The notes beneath the pieces were generated by a model. That model searched no databases. It was not told the DNA's origin and was given only the letters and a program-made list of their open reading frames with translations. From assembly GCA_946811695.1 (NCBI GenBank), contig OX328128.1, positions 23,056,258-23,120,257 of the forward strand: a DNA stretch of 64,000 nt. The letters are read 5' to 3'. This document shows, one piece after another, positions 44,753 through 55,182 of this stretch. Every line of letters starts with the position of its first letter. The stretch's first letter is position 1. The stretch comes from Gonocerus acuteangulatus. Taxonomy: Eukaryota > Arthropoda > Insecta > Hemiptera > Coreidae. The position numbers and the translations under genes were made by a program.

Positions 44753-45414
44753 CGTTGTTGGGGTTAATTAATTTTCTGTATATTGGTCAGAAGGTCCCAA
44801 CAAAGAATAAATAAATAATAGGCGTGTTCATAAAATAATAAATATATTCCTCTTGAATAAATAAAATAATAAAACTTAACTTCAATAAATAAATAAAATT
44901 ATAAGACGACTGTCAATAAATAAATGAAATAAATAATTGTTCATAAATAAAAAGTGCTCATAAATTAGAATCAGAGTTCAATGGTACGGTATGACGTCAC
45001 TGGAGATGATGTACGGATCTCCATGCGGAGAGTTGGTAGCCGGGAGCTTGGATCTCGCTGGTACTGCTTGAACTGAGAAGGTGACCTAGGGTTATCGCAA
45101 GCTGCCTTAAATCTAGTAAAAAGTTCAGTACTTGCGAATAAATCCTAGTGCACCGAGATGTTGGGCTGGTTTTGGTGGATCTCTCGGAGCAGGCAGCAGG
45201 ATACAAATTGCTAGGAGAACGACACTTGGCTTAATCTGCTGAGGTGCCGAATCCTCCGGTTATCTGCTCACCATCTGGATACTAACTCACAAACTCTAAC
45301 GGTAAAAATTATTCCCGCGGGAAAGCTCCATTAAAACATTAAGTAAAGATGGAATGGTTGGGATTCGGCTAAATAAACCTCAATATGATTTTGTTTTAAA
45401 AAATCTATATTTCA

Positions 45415-45448
45415 GACGTTTCGGCTACTCATTGGTAGCCTTCGTCAG
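45415..45448 (-). ncRNA. Hammerhead-like motif, left arm
   Basis: The minus strand has CTGACGA, A, a GGCTA-TAGCC stem, GAAAC and GTC. It is almost identical to the copy at 25934. Confidence 0.4.
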
Positions 45449-46427
45449 CTAAAATGACAAAAAAAAAGAAATTAATACAGAAACAAAAAAAAAATTATAA
45501 TTGTGATAGGTAACAGAACTATAGATACAATTAACTTATAAAAGAACATATCGTCTTAAAATTCTTAGAATGAGTAGAATGAAAAAGTAAATAGGTACAA
45601 TAATTGATTTTACAAAGAAATAAGAAACTACATACCAATGACAAATATAGTAGCTAATAGTAACATTAATTAATTTTACAAAGAAATAAGATACTACATA
45701 CCAATGGAAATGCCGAGCGGCAGAGGAAGACCAAGGTTGGCAATTAAGTAACCATTGTGAAAGTGTCTAAGGAAAAAAGGAATCTACTGGGGTATATGTA
45801 ACTGGAAACAGCAAGTGGTGGGAGAAAGGGCGGTAAGGATCAAAAGGATGTTTATGACATTTTATGACAGGAAAGGAGAAAAAGGTGTTAATGGAAGGAT
45901 ACCCAAGGGCTTACGCTAATATTTTCCAAATACTCTCCCGACCTCCCACCTAGATTTTTACCATGCCCCTTGGGTATCCTTCCATTAACACCTTTGTCTC
46001 CTTTCCTGTCATAAAATGTCATAAACATCCTTTTGATCCTTACCGCCCTTTCTCCCACCACTTGCTGTTTCCAGTTACATATACCCCAGTAGATTCCTTT
46101 TTTCCTTAGACACTTTCACAATGGTTACTTAATTGCCAACCTTGGTCTTCCTCTGCCGCTCGGCATTTCCATTGGTATGTAGTATCTTATTTATTTGTAA
46201 AATTAATTAATGTTACTATTAGCTACTATATTTGTCATTGGTATGTAGTTTCTTATTTCTTTGTAAAATCAATTATTGGACCTATTTACTTTTTCATTCT
46301 ACTCATTCTAAGAATTTTAAGACGATATGTTCTTTTATAAGTTAATTGTATCTATAGTTCTGTTACCTATCACAATTATAATTTTTTTTTTTGTTTCTGT
46401 ATTCATTTCTTTTTTTTGTCATTTTAG

Positions 46428-46461
46428 CTGACGAAGGCTACCAATGAGCAGCCGAAACGTC
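46428..46461 (+). ncRNA. Hammerhead-like motif, right arm
   Basis: The same boxes as the left arm, but the stem is GGCTA with CAGCC, so one pair is lost. Confidence 0.4.
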
Positions 46462-46638
46462 CGAAATATAGATTTTTTAAAACAAAATCATATTGAGGTT
46501 TATTTAGCCGAATCCCAACCATTCCATCTTTACTTATCACCTCGACGGCTAACTATCTAATCATCATGATTAAAACTTTAGTGCAGCGGGCTTTTCTCCC
46601 GCGGAAAAATATAATTTAAAACAAGCTCCGCTACAACG

Positions 46639-46917
46639 TCAAGCGAACAGAGAACAAGGCGTGACGAAGTTGTTCTTACAAGACTAAGAATCAGACATAC
46701 ACGCCTCACTCACTCACACCTATTTACGAAACAAGACAAGCCAAGGTGGGAAGCATGCAACGTTCCTTTGACTGTGAAACACCTACTAACAGACTGCATG
46801 AAAAGAAACAACCTACAGGCACCTCATGACGTTAGCGAGCTGTTATCAGATAACAGTCCATATATTGATACCATACTCACATACTTAATGACCACGAATG
46901 CATACAACGAAATATAA
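46639..46917 (+). pseudogene. I-like ORF2 C-terminus after the insertion
   Basis: One open frame gives SSEQRTRRDEVVLTRLRI, HTRLTHSHLFTKQDKPRW, then EACNVPLTVKHLLTDCMKR and HDVSELLSDNSPYIDTIL, ending with TAA at 46915-46917. This block matches the C-terminal pieces at 0.8, 20.9 and 24.7 kb. The first cysteine of the usual zinc-finger pair (CEAC) reads W, so the finger is incomplete. Confidence 0.85.
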
Positions 46918-47265
46918 CTGTATTACAAGTAACGCACAATTAAAATCAAAGACAAAATTTCTGATCTCAAAATAATTTTAGAGCAATTTGTCTATATTTT
47001 TGTGTCTTTGTTTTCTTTAGGTTATATCCTACTTACTATTTTATAAATTTTTATTATGATTTCAATCATACCATTATTTTATTACTTATTATTTGCTACT
47101 TATTTTGTTTTTTATACATAATAAATGTATATATTTCTTTTTTTTTTTATAAATATGAACAATCAATGTTAATTATGAATGTAAATTTGAAAGTTTTTCC
47201 TTATTATTTTTATTATTAATTTTCTTTGAGCAGATCACCCCTGTTGCGAAGCTCTTCAAGCAAAT

Positions 47266-47267
<2 letters not shown>

Positions 47268-47319
<52 letters not shown>
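47268..47319. repeat. (TA)n microsatellite
   Basis: About 52 bases of TA repeats. Confidence 0.97.
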
Positions 47320-47321
<2 letters not shown>

Positions 47322-47385
47322 CAGATCCAAATGTCCCAGAGGGAAAGATACTGCAAAGACATCTAATTGTTAATGACATGGAACA

Positions 47386-47577
47386 CTAGGGAGATAGTGT
47401 GGCCAGTAATATGTTCTGGCCACCTGATATTCCACTTTGCAGGAAAACATTAAAATCTGGGTGCGCATATGGTCGACCTGGGATCCTATGGATTCTTCGA
47501 CCTTCAAAAGACGGCACTAGACGATAAAATCTTTATAACATAAGTCGAGAGCTCTACCACTTAAGCAAAACCACCTC
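47386..47577 (-). mobile_element. Diverged tRNA-Ile-like SINE
   Basis: CACTAGGGAGATAGTGTGGC and TCTGGCCACCTGAT match the 16.7-kb family in reverse. The head end GAGCTCTACCACTTAAG retains the A-box complement. The middle is rearranged. Confidence 0.55.
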
Positions 47578-47639
47578 TTGCATACAAATATAAACCTTAA
47601 GTGGCTTATTCATATATAAACATTTAGAGCATATTACAT

Positions 47640-48095
47640 TTGTAATGCGATAATGTGTTTTTAAGAAATCATCTTCCGGTTTTTTTTTTAAAAAAGTTTA
47701 ATTAAAAGGGGTCTTATCTCATAATAATTATTTATTTCATAAAATAAATGGAAACAGCAGGAAACTGAGAACTCATGCCCATATTAATAAAGATTTATCT
47801 GAATAATTAAAGATTGAATGAGAGCCAAGTTTTAAAGGAGGGCGTTAAATAGGAAGGCAATTATACAGGCTTAAAATTAAAGATAGTAACGAACCAGGTC
47901 TATGAACTGATTGCAATTTCTCTTCTAAAGGGCAAAGTAATGAATTAAACAGGCGATATTGCTGTATTTTATTTGATCTCGAGGTACAGACGTCGTTGTT
48001 GGTGGCATTCTTGACTTCTGGCGGTTATTTTTTAGAAACTGTAGTTTTCATAAATGCCATCCAGGAATAAGTATGTAGTTCCAAAGTAAATATTG
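47640..48095. other. No gene recognised
   Basis: AT-rich with no significant frame. A pyrimidine-rich TTGTTATTTTATCAG at 48093-48107 could be a splice acceptor for the open frame that follows. Confidence 0.4.
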
Positions 48096-48115
48096 TTATT
48101 TTATCAGCCTTGCTG

Positions 48116-48514
48116 ATGAGCTGTCAATGCATTGCACAGAAAAAACTCTTATATAAATACTGGTTGAAAGAATATATCAACTTAAAAGAAATTGTTATTA
48201 ATTTATATCAAGAAAAAATATATTCACGCCCTGATGGCCCTTCCGGCTTCCTAGGAGGCAGACATAAGAAAGAGTTTACAGCGTTGTGTGAGAGATCGAA
48301 AAAGCGCCGGGTTCTTCTGATATCTGGCCCAGAGCTTTCTTTATGGAGAAAAAATATAAAAAGGCAAAGCAAAATCAGTCCAGACAGTAATGAATGTATA
48401 ATAGAGGATGACATTAATAATCAAATAGATATTGGTTTGGATATACGTTTACATTCTCAAAAATCCAAAAACGATTCAGACTCGGAATTAAGAAATTATT
48501 TAATAATTCCATAG
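48116..48514 (+). CDS. Hypothetical open frame of 132 codons
   Basis: From the first ATG at 48116 the frame is open to a TAG at 48512-48514. It is Lys/Ile rich, with a central basic, glycine-containing part (RPDGPSGFLGGRHKKEF, CERSKKRRVLLISGPELS) and an acidic tail. I recognise no domain. A TTATTTTATCAG acceptor-like site just upstream means it could be an exon. At this AT content, a frame of this length could also arise by chance. It lies 0.9 kb upstream of the collagen exon on the same strand, with a SINE between them. Confidence 0.25.
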   Translation: MSCQCIAQKKLLYKYWLKEYINLKEIVINLYQEKIYSRPDGPSGFLGGRHKKEFTALCERSKKRRVLLISGPELSLWRKNIKRQSKISPDSNECIIEDDINNQIDIGLDIRLHSQKSKNDSDSELRNYLIIP

Positions 48515-48785
48515 AAAATGATAAAATATTATTATTCTATGGCAATATTACTATAAGTATAATTTACTACTATTATATGTTACAGTTATAATATATTTTA
48601 TGATATTGTTATTAATAATATTATTACCTGTTATATTATTTCTATTAATATTACAATTTATATTATTATAGCCGTATAGTATGCATTATTACACTATTGT
48701 TACCTTGTTTTGAGCTGATTTCAATTAATAAAAATGTTTATTTGAAAATTATTAGTGGTTAATGATTTCTGTCCATAATCCTCAC

Positions 48786-48878
48786 TACTTTGTTACACTG
48801 TGCGCCGGTGGGGATCGAACCCACCATCTCCCGCTTATGAATCCAAGGCGCTTGCCACTAGACATCGGGAGACCCCTT
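48786..48878 (-). mobile_element. tRNA-derived SINE head
   Basis: The minus strand reads GTCTCCCGATGTCTAGTGGC, AAGCGCCTTGGATTCATAAG, then GGTGGGTTCGATCCCC (B box). It is the same family as 10.3 kb. Confidence 0.55.
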
Positions 48879-49059
48879 CATAAATTATTGTCGGTTAATC
48901 GAGTCTATCTGTCTTGCCAAACATTTCTGATATTTATTTTAAACTACAACAAATTCTGATATGGATATTATGTTAATTTAAATTTGGTATTAAGTTTTGT
49001 TTAAGGAATGTAAAAATGGTAATCCATCAGTAATTTGAGGATCCAAGATAACGCATTCC

Positions 49060-49394
49060 GTTCGCCCACAAAACTCCGCGACCATGACAAGGACGCTTGA
49101 GGCTACTGCCCTCGGAATCCACTCACGGCCAATAATTTACCGGTTACTTCTCTTCCTGCCACGAGATCTAATCGCAAGTCCTCCGGACCAGTCGGTATGC
49201 AGTGAAGGTAGGGGGGGGGGGTGTCGAAGTGGTGGGGATGGCTACACGGGGGTGGGGGAGCAGTCAGCCGGCAACCGCCGCACGGTAGAGTTCGTGTCCG
49301 GAGTGAGTTCGTCCTACTAGAGTCGTAGTCAGTACGCGCGGAATGTGCTAGCCAACGGAGTGCCAGGATCCGAGTGAGTTTCTATTGAAGAGTT
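49060..49394 (+). promoter_or_regulatory. GC-rich, CpG-rich leader of the collagen gene
   Basis: This is the only CpG-rich single-copy stretch nearby, and it runs straight into the coding exon, as a promoter and 5' UTR would. A TCAGTA at 49329-49334 fits the arthropod initiator, but no TATA box or clear DPE supports it. An upstream frame of 78 codons (ATG 49084, stop 49318-49320) lies here. If transcribed it would be an upstream ORF. Confidence 0.4.
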
Positions 49395-49620
49395 ATGTCG
49401 TCCGCTGGGCGAGGGGAGCTTGTCGCTCGCCTCCTCTCGGCATTCTTCGGCCTTGTATTGTTAGTCGGCCTGGGGATGATGTTCTACAGGCAGAGTCAGC
49501 TGGAGGTCAGGGTGGCAGAACTGGAGAAGCAGGTCAGCATGGCACATCTGAGCAGGTCTAAGAGGGATCTGACGCCGACGAACGCGGCTCAGCAGCAACA
49601 CGACTGCATATGCCCACCAG
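49395..49620 (+). CDS. First coding exon of a transmembrane (MACIT-type) collagen
   Basis: The exon encodes residues 1-75 and the first base of codon 76. It ends ..CCACCAG with a strong donor GTAAGC at 49621. Residues 1-9 are a short cytoplasmic tail. About 10-31 (ARLLSAFFGLVLLVGLGMMF) form one membrane segment, giving a type II protein. About 34-47 (LEVRVAELEKQV) form a coiled coil that would align three chains. R54-S-K-R57 is a furin site for shedding, and CICPPG at 71-76 begins the collagenous part, with its Gly codon split by the intron (phase 1). This order is that of collagens XIII, XXIII and XXV and their insect relatives. They are cell-surface adhesion or matrix proteins, cleaved to a soluble form. 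The Gly-X-Y exons must lie downstream, but I find none before 64 kb. Confidence 0.75.
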
Positions 49621-49742
49621 GTAAGCACGCCAAGCAACGCGATATACATACCAGCGCATTGACCAGAAGCATACAAAGATGGTTGGTAGAGGTTCAATAT
49701 CTTGACCACCACGGACAATAGTTTTCTGAGAAAGTTGTCTTA

Positions 49743-50034
49743 GGGTGCGTTAACATCTGATACTTCTGCCAGGAAATATATCTCAGGCGTCGGATAGAGA
49801 AGTGTCAGATGTAAACGCACCCTTATTGCTCGTGATAGAAACATATCTCAGGCATAAATTGTTTGCAAGCAGTCACAATTTCTGTCTGATATAAATATCC
49901 TGCAATAACTATCAGATGTAAACGCACCCTTATTGCTTGTGATAGAAATATATATCTCAGACATTAATTGTTTGCAAATAGTCACAATTTCTGTCTAACA
50001 TATCCTGGAATAACTATCAGATGTAAACGCACTC
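49743..50034. mobile_element. MITE with tandemly expanded right half, in collagen intron 1
   Basis: GGGTGCGTTAACATCTGATA at 49743 and its inverted partner ending ATGTAAACGCACCC at 49822 bound an 80-bp element. TTA lies on both sides (49740-49742, 49823-49825), a PIF/Harbinger-type duplication. Two further units of about 107 bp follow (to 49929 and about 50034), each ending TATCAGATGTAAACGCACCC or a close variant. Confidence 0.65.
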
Positions 50035-50039
50035 TTAGA

Positions 50040-50500
50040 ACCGGGAACTATGCTTAAAATCCAATGAAGCTCATCTTAAAACTATTGTATACTACTGAAA
50101 CGATTTAATAAAAATATTAATATTATTTGCGTAAAATGAAGGCAAAGTTTGATGGATTAGATTTGTTAGAATTAATCTTACTGTAAAAGTAAACATGCTT
50201 TTTCGGTCTAAGATGTACAAAAGTCTTTTTAAATGTAACAAACTGACAAACTTATTGGTACCTTTAGAGGTTTATTGAGTAGAAAAAAGTAAATTTTTTA
50301 TCCATATTTACCTTGCATATGTCACTCACCGGAGCGCAGAAATCCTACAAAAATCTCATTTTTTGCGCGGCAGAAGGATTTTTCCCTAACGGTGAATTTG
50401 TAACCTAAATGTTATAACTACATGCCACCCATTTGTTTAGCTCGAAATCGCATTGTACATACACATTGGAACTCAGTTGCGCTTTTCTTTTATAATTATT
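50040..50500. other. Intronic or intergenic, nothing recognised
   Basis: AT-rich, with no repeat shared with the rest of the window. Confidence 0.5.
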
Positions 50501-50506
50501 CAAAAT

Positions 50507-50610
50507 TAGCCCGCTGTACAGAGGTCGTAGGTTCAATCCCCACTATGAGTGGTGGAATTCTTTTCGACAAAGGAAAGACAACAGCCCTATCCTGGCTAGA
50601 GATGTGGCGA
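50507..50610 (+). mobile_element. Partial tRNA-derived SINE, second family
   Basis: GTCGTAGGTTCAATCCCCAC (B box), TATGAGTGGTGGAATTCTTT and GCCCTATCCTGGCTAGAGAT. The A box is missing and the tail is truncated. Confidence 0.6.
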
Positions 50611-50619
50611 AATATTTTC

Positions 50620-51325
50620 TAAACTTTTTTTAATGTTTATATTTTTGAAACAAATAATCGTAAGACTATAAGGTATTTTAAATTAAATTTTAAATTGTTT
50701 ATTTAGAAGAGTTATCAGGGAAGATTTTTCCTAAATATCTAATTGATCTTGGTACTATATTTATTCTTCAATAATTTTAATACAAAAACGAAGAAAAACT
50801 AAACGTGTCTTACCCGGATTTTCCATCTGTTTATTTTCAACAATAAGAATTTACCTATCTGTCACCGCATGAAATGATTAATTTTTAACCATTTAATAAT
50901 TTATAGGTGGTTAAGTAGGATTAGGAAAAAAAGAAAAAAAAAAAAGGTTTAGCGGAACAAATTCTATCTATTAACATCACATGAGTATGAAGAGAAGAAT
51001 TTTAAAACGAGCCGAGGAGAAGAAGAAATTGATGTTTAAATGGCATTAAGAAATTGAAAAATAGAAGTCATTCTTACATATCAATTAAAATATAAGAAAA
51101 AAAAATTGAAAAATCAAATATTGAGTGATTGAAGATGAAATAATATTTCCAGATTGGAAAGCAGTATTACTTGTGTTTATTTTTGAGAAACATTAACCAG
51201 CCAAGCTATTACGTTCCTGCGCGTTGTCTATTATGATACCGCTCTTCATATCACACTTATATAATAATAACTCTACCAAATAAGCCAAAGTGCCAACCTG
51301 ATGAATGGCATTACATATTTTTTAT
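50620..51325. other. No feature recognised
   Basis: AT-rich sequence with A runs. No frame or repeat I can support. Confidence 0.5.
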
Positions 51326-51327
51326 CA

Positions 51328-51363
51328 GTAAAGATGGAATGGTTGGGATTCGGCTAAATAAAC
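51328..51363 (+). mobile_element. Outer-end fragment of the foldback family
   Basis: GTAAAGATGGAATGGTTGGG and ATTCGGCTAAATAAAC match the outer end of the foldback arm at 45342 without change over 36 bases. Confidence 0.75.
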
Positions 51364-51479
51364 TAAATAAAATATCAAATATTTTCACACATTCCTGTGT
51401 TCTTTTACTATAGTAATAATTCTACAGATAAAATCAATTAAAAAATAAAATAAAAAAACCAACAGCATAAAGGCAATTG

Positions 51480-52296
51480 AAAATATTCAAAAGACGTCAA
51501 CGAATCTTTTTCTCTTGGCAAGCTATATTTCTAACAATGAATTGTTTTTCTTATTTTGCCTAATCTGTTTTATTGTAAAATACATTATCCAACTATAAGC
51601 AATTAAAAAATAACAAGGAATAAAAACAGACAAAAAGAACAGTTCGAATAAGCAAAATCAATTACTTTAATGTTTTAAGCACTTATTTCTCCGATTGACA
51701 TCGCCTAATCAAAACTTTCATCAGAACGTTTTTTGTAGAGCATTTAGTAAGCTTTCTAATGGTATTCTTTCGTTTACCAAGATTCTCAACCTTTTTCGAG
51801 ATATTAAGGAAAATATACAAAGTTACCAAAACTTTTTAAGTCTGTTAATAAAATATTTTATTCTAACCCTTCCTTAACTCCAAACGTAACCAAAATTTCA
51901 ACATATTAGTTTTAATGAAAGTAGAACATGCAGAAAATGTTTCAACTGAATCCCATGATTCCAAGTACCCAAACCAAAAACGGTATTCAAAAACTATTTT
52001 TCCAATTTTCTCGAAAACGGATAAAGCTATCGCCTTGAAAATGGTTTCATTCGTTTTCCTAGCCCAAGAAGCCTATAAAAAGAGTACTTACAAGCTTATG
52101 AACTCAAAAACGTAAGCGTTACGATTTTTTCTGCGCGAATTTCGCCCCAAACTCCATCTTCCAGTGGGCGGATTTTGCTGGTTAACGAACTTGACCTTTC
52201 ATATTGGACGAATGATTTTTGTACCAAATTTCATCAAAATCGGACCATTCGTCTTCGACCTAGAGAGCGAACAGACAAATATATATATATATATAA

Positions 52297-52354
<58 letters not shown>

Positions 52355-52375
52355 TATATATATATATATATATAA

Positions 52376-52428
<53 letters not shown>

Positions 52429-52565
52429 AATTTGAACCACCGTTATTTTCGGTCTCTAGGGGTTCTGAAACGCGAAATTTTCTTGTCGACACTTCCGGAT
52501 TGTTTCATTGTATCAACCTTATAAGCGGGGTTCCTCCCTATGGGGGAGGGAGGAACCGCGCTAAA
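51480..52565 (-). mobile_element. AGCGCGG-family copy with hairpin, (TA)n and body
   Basis: On the minus strand it starts with the hairpin (GGTTCCTCCC..GGGAGGAACC at about 52518-52560). TAAGGTTGATACAATGAAAC and AACGGTGGTTCAAATTTG follow, then the (TA)n tract (52425 to 52279), TTTGTCTGTTCGCTC and the full body to GTCAATCGGAGAAATAAGTG near 51680. The 3' terminal repeat is missing. Confidence 0.8.
52279..52425. repeat. (TA)n tract with CA and AA interruptions
   Basis: About 147 bases, the longest TA tract in the window, inside the AGCGCGG copy. Confidence 0.97.
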
Positions 52566-53345
52566 AATGAAAATTAAAAATGCGTTTTTTTTCACAATCG
52601 ATACTTTGAATTAGTATCGACGATATGTATTTTTTAAAATATAAACTAAATTGAAAAAAAAATATATTTTTTTGTTATTCATTCGCTGATTACTCTGCAA
52701 GTATTTACTCTAAAGATTTTCCCAAGGCGACAAAAGATTTGTAATGGAATTTCCTATAATGCCCCATTATTTAGAAATGTTAAAATTTATTCGCCGCGGC
52801 GCGCCGCTTTGTAAAACAGCAAAAATTACGAAAAAAGGGCAACAAAAAGATATGTTTTATATCATTTGTTTCTGCAGCATAAATGAATTTAGGGCCTTAA
52901 TATTCCATGAGAAAAATTATGTTTATACAGCAAAACAACGTACCAAATCTTGTTTAAATGGGGATGATAGTTTTTGAATAATAATTTTGCAATTGAGGCT
53001 TTTCTAAATTGTAGGGAATTATAGAAGATTCCTTTAGTAATCTTGTACCGCCTTGAGAGCATCTCTAGCGTGAATAATTTCGGAATTATTCATGAACTAG
53101 AAAAAAAAGTAATTATTTCAAGTTAGGCAAAATGTGTAAGCAATTTTTCGATTCCCGGATATATCATTGTCATTTGAATTGTTCCGAAAATATCCCCGCA
53201 AAAACTAGCTTGAACACTCAACACTTAAGTATAGCTACATTTTTACAGATCCGCTCTTGACTAACAATGCTACTGGGCTAAATTTCGAATAGAAGAACAA
53301 AAAAAAAAAAAAAATATTTGGATGTTATGTAACCGACCTTTGTAA
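52566..53345. other. No gene recognised
   Basis: AT-rich, with a 77-codon frame at 52744-52977 (lysine- and isoleucine-rich) for which I see no support. Confidence 0.45.
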
Positions 53346-53349
53346 TGTT

Positions 53350-53837
53350 TAGCGATTTGTACATATCTTCTTATGTATTTCGACGAGCTAAATCAGTATC
53401 CGGAGTCCGTTTCACTCCAGCACGTTAGGTTTAAGGGCATTTGAAGGTCAAATTTCGTATGAAGTCGTTTAAGAAGAAGTAACTAGAGCTTCCATGGTTT
53501 TGAGGGTCGCTGAATTCGAATCCGAGGTCTGTTTCATCACATCGGGACATAGGTATATGTCAAAATTGAATTTTTGACTGCAGATTCATTATTTGCTAAA
53601 TAAACATATTTGTCCTTAAAATTACCATGATTTTGCGCCGATGTGATGAAACAGACCTCGGATTCGAATTCAGCGACCCTCAGAACCATGAAAGCTCTAG
53701 TTATTGCTTCTTTAACGACTTCATTCGAAGTTTGACCTTGAAAAGCTCTTAAACCTGACGTGATGGAGTGAAACTGACTCCGGATTATGATTCAGCGTAT
53801 CGAAATAAATAAGAATATATGTACAAATCGCTTTGGG
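53350..53837. mobile_element. Foldback element with about 205-bp arms
   Basis: AGCGATTTGTACATATCTTC at 53350 returns inverted at 53837. TCCGGAGTC.GTTTCACTCCA, GGTCGCTGAATTCGAATCC and GAGGTCTGTTTCATCACATC are also mirrored. The arms differ at roughly one base in eight. The spacer (about 53560-53630) is AT-rich. The frame of 81 codons starting in the right arm (53787-54032) is hydrophobic and unsupported. Confidence 0.7.
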
Positions 53838-54039
53838 AAAAAACAACTTTTTTTTATTTTTTGTGCCTGTATAATTGCTCCCGTATTGTTTAAAATATCA
53901 CTGAATTTTCCAAAACCAATTAAGAATGTCAACGGACCGTGGTATTACTTTTTTTCATACCTACCGTTAGGAGTAATTTACTATTTATTAATGACATTAA
54001 TACATTTTATTACAAATAAAATTAATGTATGAATTAATT

Positions 54040-54350
54040 AGTAAATGGCGCCAGAAGATTTTAATGTAATTTTTCCACATTGGCTTTATTAATTTAATTG
54101 ATTGAACCATCAGAAGTACACATTAAAACTAACGGAGGAACTTGAGTAACTGTGAAATTAATTGAAATCCTACTTTTTCTCGAAACATTAAACATAATAA
54201 TAATTAAATTACTCTAAAAGATTGAAAAGCATGTTTTCTTTATTTATTTTTCCAACTTATTGTAAGCACTTTTTGTATGAATTATTCACTCGACTTAATA
54301 TAACTAGAGTATTAAAATCTGTGTTGTTAGTAAATATCGTATTTTTTTCC
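54040..54350. other. No feature recognised
   Basis: AT-rich. Confidence 0.5.
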
Positions 54351-54590
54351 GAAGGGGACGAGGAGCTCAGTGGTAGAGCACTGGACTAGTATGCTGGAGG
54401 ACCTGAGTTCAATTCCCGATCAACCACTAAAAATCTTCTAGTGTCTTCTTTCGTGGGTTGGATTTGGTCTCCCTGACCCTCCCAGTGTTTAATTATTTTA
54501 TTAATGGGTACCTGCAAAGGGGAAAGTCAGGCGGCCGGATCATAGTAATGACCACGCTATGTCCCTGGAGTACCGTATGGTCATTAGGGT
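54351..54590 (+). mobile_element. tRNA-Ile-like SINE, 3' truncated
   Basis: GAGCTCAGTGGTAGAGCACT, GAGTTCAATTCCCGATCAAC, then TCTAGTGTCTTC..CGTGGGTTG and GACCACGCTATGTCCCTGGA. It stops at TACCGTATGGTCAT, short of the usual end. Confidence 0.75.
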
Positions 54591-55175
54591 GGGCCGAAAA
54601 GACTCATTTTTTTTATGTCTAAGTTGTAATAGTGCGGAAAAGCGAATTTTACAGACAAGAAAAAGGGGAAACATTTTATCGCAAACGGTCTTCCGTTCGC
54701 GCATAGGCTTTGAAATTTGACAAAATATAAAATAAGTTCCTCTTTGCGATTTTTTTTTTATAATTTTTGAATTAGATGATTTCGTTATAGAGCCTAAAAA
54801 CATTATGTTTTAATTTAGTTTAGATCAGTTGATATCTTTCAGTCGTGCATAGCATCAAAAATTTGCCAAAATTTCACACTTTTAAGAGTTATTTTATGTA
54901 TCTTTAATAAACTTTCTTTTTTCAACGTAATAGTTACTGTGTTTTAATTTTTGAACATCAGAACATTGTTTTTTATTATGGTGTGAATAAATTAACATAT
55001 TCCGGCTGTAAAATGACTCCAATGCTACTGAAAAACCGTAGCTCAAAAAAAGTAGCTAAGCCTATGACATGATGGGAAATAACAGTAACAACTGGCAGAG
55101 TACATTTCCACTTGCTCTATATTTAATGACGTTGCCTGCCAAAAGCTTGGTTGTTAACATCCAGAGTATTGATTG
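54591..55175. other. AT-rich, possible transposon remnant
   Basis: Begins AGGGTGGGCCGAAAAGACTC. No frame of substance. Confidence 0.35.
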
Positions 55176-55182
55176 TCAGATC

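Larger units (their letters stand above)
45340..46538. mobile_element. Foldback with about 570-bp arms and 57-bp spacer
   Basis: The left arm is 45340-45909, from TAAGTAAAGATGGAATGG to ATACCCAAGGG. The right arm 45967-46538 is its reverse complement with few differences. The spacer 45910-45966 is unrelated. Each arm carries the hammerhead-like motif about 70-80 bases from its outer end. Such a structure could be a foldback transposon or a pair of inverted terminal repeats of a Penelope-like element that has lost its coding part. No protein is encoded. Confidence 0.85.
44753..46638. mobile_element. 1.9-kb insertion with foldback core in the I-like ORF2
   Basis: CGTTGT at 44753 and ACAACG ending at 46638 are inverted, with TCA just outside each end (3-bp duplication, with one extra T on the left). 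The I-like protein reads REIKSNIRP on the left and SSEQRTRRDEVVLTRLRI on the right, so the insertion is certain even if its exact edges are not. Contents are AT-rich ATAAATAA repeats (44805-44960), a unique GC-richer block (44980-45300) and the foldback. CCCGCGGGAAAGC at 45314 and GCTTTTCTCCCGCGG at 46597 are a further inverted pair. No transposase is recognised. Confidence 0.65.

Noticed and set aside
53787..54032. Small hydrophobic protein with possible membrane segments
   Set aside because: It starts within a foldback arm and looks like AT-driven hydrophobicity. No homolog recognised.
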